From NCBI GenBank assembly GCA_965662365.1, contig CBFIHR010000062.1, positions 1 to 26,551 on the forward strand: a stretch of 26,551 nt of DNA. The letters run 5' to 3'. Below are positions 1 to 8,180 of the stretch, piece by piece (positions within the stretch are counted from its first letter, which is position 1; every line of letters starts with the position of its first letter). The position numbers were made by a program, and so were the translations under genes. The stretch comes from CAWVWD01 sp965662365. Its GTDB lineage: Bacteria; Bacteroidota; Bacteroidia; Chitinophagales; Saprospiraceae. The notes beneath the pieces were generated by a model. It was not told the DNA's origin. It worked only from the letters and a program-made list of their open reading frames with translations, and ran no database searches.

Positions 1-907
1 CGACACTCGACATCCCAGCGATAATTCGATTCGGATTAATTAACCAAAATTGTTCGAGGGTTTCGTACCGAACATCTTTTTCCTTAAAACTTTCTCGGTA
101 ACGATAAACAACTTCATGTATCAACGAATGTTTGCCGACGCCTTCTTTTCCAACAATAACAATCGGTGAATTTTCTCTTTGATAAACAACTTGCGACAAG
201 CGATTCACCAAATCTTCTCGATAAAACGCCCGTTTTAAGTCCGACGGATAAAAGTCGTTCAAATTGTTACCAACTTTTTCCAACTCCGTCGCACCATCAA
301 ACGTCATTCCGCCACTTAGACGAGAAAAGAACCAGTCGTCTTGTTGATATTCAAATGGAAATTTCCCTTCTTCGATACTTACATTGACTGTTATCGTTGT
401 AACAAATTCGCCTTTTCGGGACAAATACGGCTCAATATCAATCCCCTTGTTGCTATTTTGTTTTTTTGCTTTTCGCAATAATTTTTCAATCGTCTCTTGT
501 ACCTTTTGTTTGATAAATCGCTTACCTTTTCCATCATCAGCAACAATAAACATAAAGTTATCAAACATCGGCAAGGTCACAAAAACCTTATCTTGTAGTA
601 CAAAATAAGCTGCCCCAAAATCGCCCTTGAGCGTTTGCATTCCGATTCTTAAAGAAAGGTAATAGCGTTTATAAGTAACACTTGGATTAAATAAAAACCA
701 GAGTAATTGTTCTGAATTTTGACGATTCAAATGAAAGCCACGAAAGTAGTGTCGGATTTCTTTTTGAAATTTAGAAACCGATTTTTCATAACGTCTATCC
801 GTAGAAACTGGATTAGAAAAAAATAATGGCCGCAAATAATACTGCTGTTTCTTTTCAATTTCGACCGTTCGGACAAGTGTAGGAAGATTAATCGTAACTG
901 TGCTCAT
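1..907 (-). CDS. Clp-like AAA ATPase, N-terminal part (cut by window edge)
   Basis: An open frame runs without a stop from an ATG at 905-907 to the left edge, giving about 302 residues. The first 240 residues have no motif I can name. At residues 253-260 there is a P-loop-like sequence, GKEGVGKH, followed by a helix and then NPNRIIAGMSSV. That order resembles the first AAA domain of ClpA/ClpB, where the Walker A is followed by a region ending in a conserved 'lxAGt' segment. The residue after the Walker lysine is His260, not Thr or Ser, so the P-loop is atypical. I believe similar proteins with this N-terminal region occur across Bacteroidota, but this is recall and not a search. The protein would be cytoplasmic and ATP-dependent; its substrate is unknown. 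The missing C-terminal part should contain Walker B. Confidence 0.7.
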   Translation of the reverse strand, partial: MSTVTINLPTLVRTVEIEKKQQYYLRPLFFSNPVSTDRRYEKSVSKFQKEIRHYFRGFHLNRQNSEQLLWFLFNPSVTYKRYYLSLRIGMQTLKGDFGAAYFVLQDKVFVTLPMFDNFMFIVADDGKGKRFIKQKVQETIEKLLRKAKKQNSNKGIDIEPYLSRKGEFVTTITVNVSIEEGKFPFEYQQDDWFFSRLSGGMTFDGATELEKVGNNLNDFYPSDLKRAFYREDLVNRLSQVVYQRENSPIVIVGKEGVGKHSLIHEVVYRYRESFKEKDVRYETLEQFWLINPNRIIAGMSSV

Positions 908-1194
908 GTGGCGTTAGATTTTTTAGAAGGCACAATTTAATGGATTTTATATGTTTTGTAAAATGTATTCTTGTTAATATTAAGGATATTTTCACAAAGT
1001 TCTAATTTCAATTTATCGAAAATTAGCACTTTATTTTACCATTATAACGAGGTTGACATTCGGAACAAGGCATTTTTTGCCTAATAGGCATAAACAAACT
1101 CGCCCATTCCCCTGCCTGAACAGCAACTAAAGTTTTGAAAAATTGGAAATTTATTTAGAAGGAAAGCTATTTAAAACAAAATCGGTTAGAAATA
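908..1194. other. Intergenic, no gene seen
   Basis: This 287-base stretch separates the Clp-like gene from the MerR gene, both on the minus strand. It is AT-rich. I see no convincing open frame, strong hairpin terminator or RNA gene. The promoter of the Clp-like gene should lie in its left half. Confidence 0.5.
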
Positions 1195-2070
1195 CTACTT
1201 TAATAAATCAATAAAATGGTCAAAACTCTCTATAATCGTAGATCTTTCAGGTAATTGAATCGGATACGCTAAGACTTGATAACCTGATACTAAAATATGT
1301 GTCTGCGGGAAAGAAACAGTCAATCTATGAATAAAATCTTGTACCGGTTCTTTGGTAAATGAGCCTGAGAACATCGTACAAATATACTCGGGTTGATGAA
1401 TATTATACACCGCTTTTAAGTCATCGAATGGAATATTCTGACCCAAATAAATAACTTTATTTCCACGTTCACGCAGCAAGTACGTCAAAAATAGTAGACT
1501 CAACTCATGAATCTCTCCCTCCGGCAGGAACACCAAATATTTGTTAGCATCCTCGCTTTGCTCAAATGGTAACTTATCAATTGCCACAATCAACTTTTGG
1601 CGAATCAAACAACTGATAAAATGTTCTTGTGCAGGATTAATCGACCCTGTCAGCCACAACACGCTTAATTTATCCAAAAACGGATTAATCACATCAATCA
1701 TTGTTTTCTCAAACCCTAATTGATCAATATTAGTAGAAATAATTTTATCAAACTTATACTCGTCCATTTCGATCATCGAAATAGTCAATGCGTCAAGTTG
1801 TGTATCGTTATCAAAACGGACTTCCGAGATTTCTGCGACTTCATGAGCGATTTCAGTTTTTGACATTTTTGCAATCTTCGAAATCTTGAAGCCATTCTTG
1901 TTTAACATTGCTATATTCAACAAGTACTTTAAATCATCTTCATTATAGAAGCGTATGTTCGTCCGAGTACGTTTAGGTTCAACTATATTATACCGTTGTT
2001 CCCACGCCCGAATTGTATGAGCTTTAATCCCAGAAAGTTTCTCTAAATCTTTTATCGAATAAACCGCCAC
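1195..2070 (-). CDS. MerR-family regulator with B12-binding domain (CarH/LitR type)
   Basis: This 291-residue protein starts at a GTG; no in-frame ATG precedes the typical MerR opening. Residues 3-70 are a MerR winged helix-turn-helix (YSIKDLEKLSGIKAHTIRAWEQRY). Residues 90-165 form a helical bundle carrying W139-x9-E149-H150, the cobalamin-capping motif known from CarH. Residues 178-291 are a Rossmann-like B12-binding domain with His188 in PEGEIHEL, the position of the lower axial ligand in CarH. In that family adenosylcobalamin holds the repressor on DNA in the dark, and light breaks the Co-C bond and releases it; CarH controls carotenoid genes. No carotenoid or photolyase gene is visible here, so the targets are unknown. 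All cobalamin contacts I can name are kept, so B12 photosensing is a fair inference. Confidence 0.88.
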   Translation of the reverse strand: MAVYSIKDLEKLSGIKAHTIRAWEQRYNIVEPKRTRTNIRFYNEDDLKYLLNIAMLNKNGFKISKIAKMSKTEIAHEVAEISEVRFDNDTQLDALTISMIEMDEYKFDKIISTNIDQLGFEKTMIDVINPFLDKLSVLWLTGSINPAQEHFISCLIRQKLIVAIDKLPFEQSEDANKYLVFLPEGEIHELSLLFLTYLLRERGNKVIYLGQNIPFDDLKAVYNIHQPEYICTMFSGSFTKEPVQDFIHRLTVSFPQTHILVSGYQVLAYPIQLPERSTIIESFDHFIDLLK

Positions 2071-2564
2071 CGTAAATTTATTGTATCTGTAAAACTAAAT
2101 TGTAAAGGATACTCGTACTGAATTATTGCCGTATCTAACAGAAAAGCATTAAAAAGGTTTAAACCCAAAATTCATACTTTTATAATATAAGTACCTCAAC
2201 TCAACTTATATATTTATTTAATAATGAGGGAATTGTATCGTTTATCTATATTCATAAATAATTGGCAATATATTAAACCTTTCCCTTTTTTCAGACTTTT
2301 TAGCATAAAAAACCAATAAAATGAGCAATTCGCTGATTGATTAGTTTTGACATTTCTACTGTTAATATTTTTTTTAAAAAAACAAATTTATACGTACTAA
2401 AATATTAAAAAAAGATTGCACCCTAATAATCACACAACACCGCTCAATCTGTATGAACATACTAAACCCGAAAAAACTTTACTTTATCGAAAAAAACCGT
2501 ATTTTTATAACTTTTACAATTATTATTGTTTCTGACTATATGTAACAGAAAAACAAATCTATTT
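2071..2564. other. Intergenic region between divergent MerR and vWA genes
   Basis: This 494-base AT-rich region must hold the promoters of the minus-strand MerR gene and the plus-strand kinase-phosphatase block. I see no open frame and no exact TAnnTTTG element with a good -33 partner. The only small palindrome noted is GTATGAACATAC at 2451-2462. Regulation of the block by the MerR protein is possible from the layout but not shown. Confidence 0.4.
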
Positions 2565-3233
2565 ATGAGTTACTTTCACGGAGAAACGCCCGATAATTAC
2601 GAGCAAAAATGCTTATGTACGTTGGTATTAGATATTTCAGGGTCGATGGCAGGTTCGCCAATTAATGAGTTAAACAGAGGTTTGCAAGAGTTTTATCGTG
2701 CGGTTGATGAAGACATGACCGCCGCTAACCGCTTGGAAGTCAGTATTGTGACGTTCAATACTTCCGTTCAGGTCATTCAAGAACCTGCATTAATTCACAA
2801 TTTCAATATGCCGACATTGCGTGCCAGCGGAACGACAAAATTAGTAGATGCGATGCGTTTAGCAATGGAAAGCGTCGAATCTCGCAAACAATGGTACAAA
2901 GATACTGGACAACCTTATTATCGTCCTATTGTCGTCTTAATCACCGATGGCGAACCAGATCAGGGGCAAGATGTCAATGGTTTGGCTCGTGAAATCAGCG
3001 AAGGAGTCGCAGGTAAGCGATTCACCTTTTTTGGCTTAGGCGTGAAGGGTTACAATCACCAACGATTAGCCGCTATTTGCCCACCAAATATGCCACCGAT
3101 GCCTTTGGACGGCTATAAATTCTCAGAGTTCTTCAAATGGTTGAGTAATAGTATTGGTATTATTACAAAATCGAACGAAGGCGACGAAATCAACCTTCCG
3201 CCAATTAGTGGTTGGACACAAATCGAAATTTAA
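2565..3233 (+). CDS. TerY/YegL-like vWA-domain protein
   Basis: This 222-residue protein is almost entirely one von Willebrand A domain. The metal-ion-dependent adhesion site is complete: D23-I-S25-G-S27 at the first strand, T90/T91 in GTTKL, and D128 in LITDGEPD. There is no signal peptide or membrane segment, so it should be cytoplasmic. The frame extends 13 codons upstream to a TTG, but I chose the ATG at 2565 because the family-like sequence begins there. It is the first gene of a block with a PP2C phosphatase and a Ser/Thr kinase, matching the TerY-phosphorylation triad and E. coli yegL-yegK-yegI. In that setting the vWA protein is thought to be a metal-dependent scaffold or phosphorylation target. 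The precise substrate is not known. Confidence 0.9.
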   Translation: MSYFHGETPDNYEQKCLCTLVLDISGSMAGSPINELNRGLQEFYRAVDEDMTAANRLEVSIVTFNTSVQVIQEPALIHNFNMPTLRASGTTKLVDAMRLAMESVESRKQWYKDTGQPYYRPIVVLITDGEPDQGQDVNGLAREISEGVAGKRFTFFGLGVKGYNHQRLAAICPPNMPPMPLDGYKFSEFFKWLSNSIGIITKSNEGDEINLPPISGWTQIEI

Positions 3234-3234
3234 A

Positions 3235-3262
3235 CGGGTCACGGGTTGCGAGTTACGGGTTT
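3235..3262. repeat. Tandem 7-bp repeat tract
   Basis: Four heptamers follow the vWA stop codon directly: CGGGTCA, CGGGTTG, CGAGTTA, CGGGTTT. They are the near reverse complement of the heptamer tract at 3341-3368; over a 20-base core 17 positions pair. The transcript between the vWA and PP2C genes could fold into a long imperfect hairpin with a loop of roughly 80 bases. Confidence 0.75.
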
Positions 3263-3340
3263 TATCGTTCTAACGACAGGTTTTAATTTTAGAAACTACA
3301 ATTAAAACTCGTACTTATCATCGTAAAAAACAATAAAGCC

Positions 3341-3368
3341 TGCAACCCGCAACCCGCAACTCGCAAAA
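3341..3368. repeat. Tandem 7-bp repeat tract before the PP2C start
   Basis: Four heptamers read TGCAACC, CGCAACC, CGCAACT, CGCAAAA. The tract ends 6 bases before the PP2C start codon at 3375, so it fills the ribosome-landing region. It is inverted relative to the tract at 3235-3262 and can pair with it. Confidence 0.75.
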
Positions 3369-3374
3369 CATATC

Positions 3375-4253
3375 ATGAACAACTGGACAGTTGCTTATGC
3401 TTCCGTTATCGGAAATATGCACGTACAAATGAATTTGCCTTGTCAAGACAGTTGTGCCTACGAATCTTTGAATGAGAATTGGGGCGTTGCCGTGGTTTGC
3501 GATGGTGCAGGTTCGGCAACGCACTCTCATTTAGGCTCGGAAATGACGGCAAAACTGTCGTTAAAATATTTTTCAGAATTAGTAACGATACAAGGCTGGC
3601 ACGAAGCAGACGAATTTCCAAGTGAAACGATCTGGAAAGGCTCGGCGGTTGTGGCTTTACGCAAAGTGCGTGAAGGTTTGGGCAAATTGGCGGAAGCCGA
3701 AAAGGTCAAAATTAATGCGTTAGGCTCGACGGTAATCGTAGTCGTACATTCGCCGAAAGGCTTATTAATCGCACACATTGGCGATGGTCGAGCAGGCTAC
3801 TCGAATGGTACAGAATGGAAAAGCTGCATCGAACCCTTTCAAGGAGCAGAAGCGAATGAAACCGTTTTTATCACTTCCGATATTTGGAATGAAGACGAAA
3901 TCCATCAATATGCTCGAACGCATATTATTAAAGATAAAGTTGTGGCATTTACACTTTTATCTGATGGTTGCGAAAAATCTTCTTTCGAGGTCAATATTTT
4001 TAATTCCCGTAAAAATAAGTTTTTTGATTTGAACAAACCTTTTCCAAAATTCTTTGAACCCAACGTCAAAGGCTTGAAAATGCTACGAAAAGAAGGCAAA
4101 ACACAGGAAGAAATCAATCAACTTTGGAGTGGATTTTTGACAAATGGAACGGCTCAGTTTAAGACAGAAACCGATGATAAAACAATGATTTTGGGTGTTT
4201 TTAATGAGGTCGAAGTGACAGTTGAAAAGAAAGAAGCGACAATTACAAGTTAG
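3375..4253 (+). CDS. PP2C-family protein phosphatase (YegK-like)
   Basis: This 292-residue protein has the PP2C metal-site motifs in order: QDS at D25, VCDGAGS at D43-G44, HIGDGRAGY at D137, LLSDGCE at D197-G198 and DDKTMIL at D267-D268. These aspartates hold the two metal ions that activate water for removing phosphate from Ser/Thr. No signal peptide or transmembrane segment is visible, so it is cytoplasmic. It lies 141 bases after the vWA gene and 3 bases before the small membrane protein gene, which fits one transcript. By analogy with E. coli YegK, which reverses autophosphorylation of YegI, its likely substrate is the kinase encoded at 4752-7445 and whatever that kinase modifies. The ATG at 3375 is the only sensible start. 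Confidence 0.9.
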   Translation: MNNWTVAYASVIGNMHVQMNLPCQDSCAYESLNENWGVAVVCDGAGSATHSHLGSEMTAKLSLKYFSELVTIQGWHEADEFPSETIWKGSAVVALRKVREGLGKLAEAEKVKINALGSTVIVVVHSPKGLLIAHIGDGRAGYSNGTEWKSCIEPFQGAEANETVFITSDIWNEDEIHQYARTHIIKDKVVAFTLLSDGCEKSSFEVNIFNSRKNKFFDLNKPFPKFFEPNVKGLKMLRKEGKTQEEINQLWSGFLTNGTAQFKTETDDKTMILGVFNEVEVTVEKKEATITS

Positions 4254-4256
4254 AAA

Positions 4257-4685
4257 ATGAATGACATTTATATTAGTAAAAATTATATCAAAAGAGATTT
4301 ATCCTCTCCGTTCTATTTATTTTTTTGTCTAATATTAGCTTTTATTTATTGGCCAATCAGCCTTATTGCTGTTGTTATATTTGTTGGTGTAACATCGCAA
4401 ATAACGACTATTTTTACACTTGATAATAAAACCTTGACAATATCTTATCCATATCGTTTTTTAGGAGAGCCTGAAAAATTCTTATGGTCTGAAATCAAAG
4501 AAACCCGAATCAAAAAATACGGAACTGGAGGTTATGGAAGTATGCCTTTTATGAATATTTATTTGACTTCAGGTGAAAAACAGAGCATATCTTTTAATTG
4601 GATGGATGAAGAAGATTTTGATGGTTTGACCAATTTCATGATAGATAAAATTGGAAAAGATAAGTTTGTAATAGATTTGTATTAG
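4257..4685 (+). CDS. Small membrane protein with possible PH-like domain
   Basis: This 142-residue protein begins 3 bases after the PP2C stop, so translation is probably coupled. Residues 18-48 are very hydrophobic and would form one or two membrane helices. Residues 50-142 are soluble and look beta-rich, with a pattern (TLDNKTLTISYPY, then a W-S-E-I-K segment, then two more strands and a final helix) like bacterial PH domains such as those in DUF304/YcxB-type proteins. That domain call is by eye and tentative. I do not know this gene as part of the usual vWA-phosphatase-kinase triad. The position between phosphatase and kinase suggests a membrane partner for one of them, perhaps the kinase, which also has two membrane helices. 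Confidence 0.7.
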   Translation: MNDIYISKNYIKRDLSSPFYLFFCLILAFIYWPISLIAVVIFVGVTSQITTIFTLDNKTLTISYPYRFLGEPEKFLWSEIKETRIKKYGTGGYGSMPFMNIYLTSGEKQSISFNWMDEEDFDGLTNFMIDKIGKDKFVIDLY

Positions 4686-4751
4686 AAATTACATGAATTA
4701 AAAAGATAAAAATGGCTGATAACGAGCAATAGCGACTAATAACCAGTTTAT

Positions 4752-7445
4752 ATGAAAAAAGTCTTTTTTAGAAGGGATAATGTTGAATTGTTTTTAGATA
4801 ACGAACCATTTGCAAGTGGCGGAGAAGGTAACTTATATCGAATCCGTAAACCTGCCAAATACACGAAGTTTGTTGTCAAATTATATCATCAAGATAAACG
4901 AACGGCCGCACGTCAGCGAAAGGTGGAATATATGATTTCAAATCCACCGATTGACTATACGACTCATGGCCATTATCCATTGATTTGGCCGTTGGGTTTG
5001 GTGGCAGACAGGGGTTTTGCGGGGTTTATGATGCCTTTTGCACAAGGTGAAAAGCTGGAAATTTTATGTATGCCTCGCATTCATCGAAATTTGCAAGCTC
5101 GTTGGGGACGTTTTGACTTTTCTCGTCCTGAAGCCATGAAAAAACGATTGAGTATTTGTTACAATATTGCGACAGCAGTACATCAAGTTCATGCGACGGA
5201 TCATTATGTTTTGGTCGATTTAAAAACAGATAATATTATTATTCAGCCGAATGGTTTTGTATCCATTGTCGATATGGATTCGGTGGAAATTATTGACGAA
5301 AGTCGGGTCCTTTTTCCAGCAACGGTGACAACGCCCGAATATACACCGCCAGAGTACTACACTAAAAATATTCAACCTGGTAAAGTACCGATTTTTGAAA
5401 GTTGGGATTTATTCAGCTTGACGGTTATTTTTTATAAATTATTGTTTGGGATTCATCCGTTTGCGGCGAGTTGTAATCCGCCTTATGACAAATTGGTGAG
5501 TTTACACCAAAAGATTGAAGCGGGTTTGTTTGTGCATGCAGCGAGTAAACAACAACATTTTAAGGTCGTTCCGCCGCCACATCGTAATTTTACGAAAGTA
5601 GATAATGTCGTACAATCGTTATTTTTACGCTGTTTTGAAGATGGTCACGACAATCCCGATTTGCGGCCAGTTGCCGATGAATGGCTTTGGGCAATTGCTC
5701 CTTCTCCACAGTTGGCAATTGATAGAAAATTGCCATCAAAAACCTTGAATATTGGTCAGGTTACGTATAGTAAACCATTGCAGTTAGCTGGCAGTTCAAC
5801 ACAAATATTGCCGAGTTTGCCACCGCCAAAATTGCCTGTTGTGGCTCAAACCGAAATCGAATCGAGTTTGGTAGTTCCAAGAACAATCGCAGGCGGAACG
5901 GTTGGTTTATTCTTACTTTTGATGTTCGCTATTGACTTTTCATGGTCGTTCAGTGGCTTGATTCAAGTAGCTACTTTTTTGGGGACAAGTATGGCGATGT
6001 TGTACGCTTACTTCCGTGAAATTCCAGAGAAAAAAGCTCAACGATTAGCCGAACGAAAACTAAAGCGATTGCGGGAAGAACGTCAAGAGGTGAGTAGCGA
6101 AATCGTATCAATGAAAAGTCTAATCGCTCGTTCGTCAAGTCCTCAACAGCAACAAGCCAAGTATTTTGAAAAAATACAAAAGCAAAATTTAATAGAAGAA
6201 AAACGTAAAATCGAAGCTGTAATTCATCAATTACGTCAGTTTTTGAGTACGCAAGATAAGGAAGCGAGGACTTTATTGATGGAAGAGGCTAAACAAATTC
6301 AAAATTTACAAAAAGAATTATTTGGCGAGACTTACGTCAAATTTAGACATTTGCTTCGTTTACCCGTAGAAGAACAAATCGAATGGCTCAAAAAAGAACA
6401 AAATACCTTCCGGAAACGTATAGAAACAAAATATCAGCAGAAGTTGGCAAACATCGCAAAAGAAGCAGAAAAATACCAATTACAACAACGCAAACAATTA
6501 GAAAAAGCCTATTTGGATAAGGTGCAAACCTTTGAATTAGAACTCAAAAAACTCCGTCAACGCCGAACTTTAGAAGAAAAACGCTTACAAGCAGCCAATC
6601 AAATCAAAGTCAGTGAGCAGTTACGCAATTATAACATCCGTTCTCATTCAAAGGATATTTTCTCCGATAATGGTCCTTTAGTTGGTGTTATTTGCGATTA
6701 TTTGGAGAGAAGCCGTATCCATTCTGCGGCTGATTTTGTCGATGTTAATAGTGAAGGAAAAATCAAAAAAATCAATAGCTCAACTTTTCAAAAAGTGCCT
6801 TTCATGACGCCTGAACGTGGCGTAGAATTGAAAAACTGGTTAATTAATTTAAGAAAAACCATTGGTAATCCTGCCGATTTGACCCCCGAAGAAATACAGA
6901 CATTAGATAAAAAATATGACGACACGACGCTCAAAAATCAGATTGCTCAATTAAAACAAAAACACCTAAAGGCGATTGATAAATTAACTAAGAACAACAC
7001 ACTTGAAGCAGAAAAAATCCGCTTAACAAAAGCACACCAAAACGAGTTGGAAATCGCTAATCAAGATATTCAAAAGGCGATTACGACGCTTGCCAATCAT
7101 CAAGACACCTACAACAAAAGAAAGGCGAAAATCGAAGCTCAATTTAATCAACAACACGAACTGATCACTGAAAAATGTAAAACCTTTGGCGAACAAACAA
7201 AAGCAAAAATTGAAAATATCAACAACGAGACTTATACAAGTAACAAGGCGATTTTAGACCAAACTATAAATAATATCGAATTGGTCAGCTCACAAAGTAG
7301 TTTAGATATAATTTCAAATTTTAATCAAAACCAAAAACGCTTGAATGAACTGGAACAGGAGTTCTACGAAGTCAAAGCAGAAAGTAAAAGTTATCGAAAT
7401 GTGACGTTTAGAGAATTTTTAAGAAAAACGATTTCGTTCAAGTAA
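4752..7445 (+). CDS. Membrane-anchored Ser/Thr kinase with coiled coils and HhH-like segment (YegI/COG4248-like)
   Basis: This 897-residue protein opens with a Hanks-type kinase domain, residues 12-320. It has a glycine-rich loop (ASGGEGNLY, 21-29), catalytic Lys43 in VVKLYH, a catalytic loop VDLKTDN with D156, K158 and N161, a DMDS metal motif with D174 in place of DFG, PPE at 199-201 and D219 in SWDLFSL. A proline-rich linker follows, then two membrane helices at about 378-397 and 400-421. Residues 425-625 are a long charged coiled coil. Residues 640-700 (around IHSAADFVDV and MTPERGVELKNWL) resemble the helix-hairpin-helix part of COG4248 kinases, with weak glycine hairpins. A second coiled coil fills 715-890. 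Both ends should be cytoplasmic. The PP2C and vWA neighbours match the yegL-yegK-yegI arrangement. Confidence 0.88.
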   Translation: MKKVFFRRDNVELFLDNEPFASGGEGNLYRIRKPAKYTKFVVKLYHQDKRTAARQRKVEYMISNPPIDYTTHGHYPLIWPLGLVADRGFAGFMMPFAQGEKLEILCMPRIHRNLQARWGRFDFSRPEAMKKRLSICYNIATAVHQVHATDHYVLVDLKTDNIIIQPNGFVSIVDMDSVEIIDESRVLFPATVTTPEYTPPEYYTKNIQPGKVPIFESWDLFSLTVIFYKLLFGIHPFAASCNPPYDKLVSLHQKIEAGLFVHAASKQQHFKVVPPPHRNFTKVDNVVQSLFLRCFEDGHDNPDLRPVADEWLWAIAPSPQLAIDRKLPSKTLNIGQVTYSKPLQLAGSSTQILPSLPPPKLPVVAQTEIESSLVVPRTIAGGTVGLFLLLMFAIDFSWSFSGLIQVATFLGTSMAMLYAYFREIPEKKAQRLAERKLKRLREERQEVSSEIVSMKSLIARSSSPQQQQAKYFEKIQKQNLIEEKRKIEAVIHQLRQFLSTQDKEARTLLMEEAKQIQNLQKELFGETYVKFRHLLRLPVEEQIEWLKKEQNTFRKRIETKYQQKLANIAKEAEKYQLQQRKQLEKAYLDKVQTFELELKKLRQRRTLEEKRLQAANQIKVSEQLRNYNIRSHSKDIFSDNGPLVGVICDYLERSRIHSAADFVDVNSEGKIKKINSSTFQKVPFMTPERGVELKNWLINLRKTIGNPADLTPEEIQTLDKKYDDTTLKNQIAQLKQKHLKAIDKLTKNNTLEAEKIRLTKAHQNELEIANQDIQKAITTLANHQDTYNKRKAKIEAQFNQQHELITEKCKTFGEQTKAKIENINNETYTSNKAILDQTINNIELVSSQSSLDIISNFNQNQKRLNELEQEFYEVKAESKSYRNVTFREFLRKTISFK

Positions 7446-7453
7446 TTTTCTCC

Positions 7454-7480
7454 CACAGATTACACAGGTTACGGAGATTT
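7454..7480. repeat. Tandem 9-bp repeat tract after the kinase gene
   Basis: Three 9-base units follow the kinase stop: CACAGATTA, CACAGGTTA, CGGAGATTT. A second word containing GGGTCAGAATGACG follows at about 7505-7518 and resembles the hairpin arm at 22449-22458. No clear terminator with a T run is present here, although the kinase gene converges on the Nudix gene. Confidence 0.6.
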
Positions 7481-7551
7481 AAAACCTAATTCTCGTCCTC
7501 CCGATGTGGGTCAGAATGACGATTTTATAATAAAGTTAGATATTTTAAAAA

Positions 7552-8007
7552 CTAAATCCATTTTAATATTGATTTCGGATGTAAAATAGCATCTCCATTT
7601 TTAAATGATTCGATCGGTTTCCATTCTGCTACGACCCGCTCCGTGAAGTAATCTTCAATAATTTCAAATTCTTCGATATCGTAATTCGATTTATCTGTAA
7701 ATACTGCCCGATACAAGAAAATAATATGATGCCGAGGTGTGCCATCTTGACTGTGAAATAAAGATTCAATGACTTCCAAAAACTCAATATTTTCGACTTC
7801 AACGCTGATTTCCTCCATCATTTCTCTGGCCACGGCTTCATGACTTTTTTCACCAAAATCAATTCCGCCACCCAGCGGTCGGTAACGAGGCTCACCATTG
7901 ACGAGGTTCTGCCCTTTGAATACTAAAATTTCGTCATTACGCTGGATAATCGTTAGCACCATTGGACGGATTCTGGTTGTTCGGACTGGATACGTTACTA
8001 CTTTCAT
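7552..8007 (-). CDS. Nudix hydrolase
   Basis: This 151-residue protein contains a Nudix box at residues 47-69: G47, E53, R61-E62, E65-E66. It matches Gx5Ex7REUxEExGU except that the final glycine is Ser68. The glutamates bind the Mg ions used to cleave a nucleoside diphosphate linked to another group. The substrate cannot be told from the motif. The start is the ATG at 8005-8007. It stands alone, converging on the kinase gene and diverging from the PAP2 gene. No targeting signal is seen, so it is cytoplasmic. Confidence 0.88.
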   Translation of the reverse strand: MKVVTYPVRTTRIRPMVLTIIQRNDEILVFKGQNLVNGEPRYRPLGGGIDFGEKSHEAVAREMMEEISVEVENIEFLEVIESLFHSQDGTPRHHIIFLYRAVFTDKSNYDIEEFEIIEDYFTERVVAEWKPIESFKNGDAILHPKSILKWI

Positions 8008-8104
8008 TGAATGGTCTCTTTCTTTGATTGAAAAAGTATTAACTATTCTTATCTTAAAAACGTTTAAATAATCACGAAAATAAAGTATTGAACCAATAAT
8101 TTAT

Positions 8105-8128
8105 AATTCAGAGTTCATAGTTCATTTT
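8105..8128. repeat. Short 7-bp period tract upstream of PAP2 gene
   Basis: The sequence reads AATTCAG, AGTTCAT, AGTTCAT and then TTTGT, a 7-base period with related words. It lies about 50 bases before the PAP2 start and belongs to the same style of intergenic tract as those at 3235-3368 and 18139-18194. Confidence 0.5.
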
Positions 8129-8180
8129 GTGATTAAAAAGTCGTTTTTTTGTGTAATTTTTGAATAGCAAATCCAAACCA

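Noticed and set aside
166..608. Two plus-strand open frames
   Set aside because: They lie antisense to the continuous frame of the Clp-like ATPase, which has recognisable protein sequence.
2451..2462. Palindrome GTATGAACATAC as a MerR operator
   Set aside because: It is too short, and no second copy or promoter spacing supports it.
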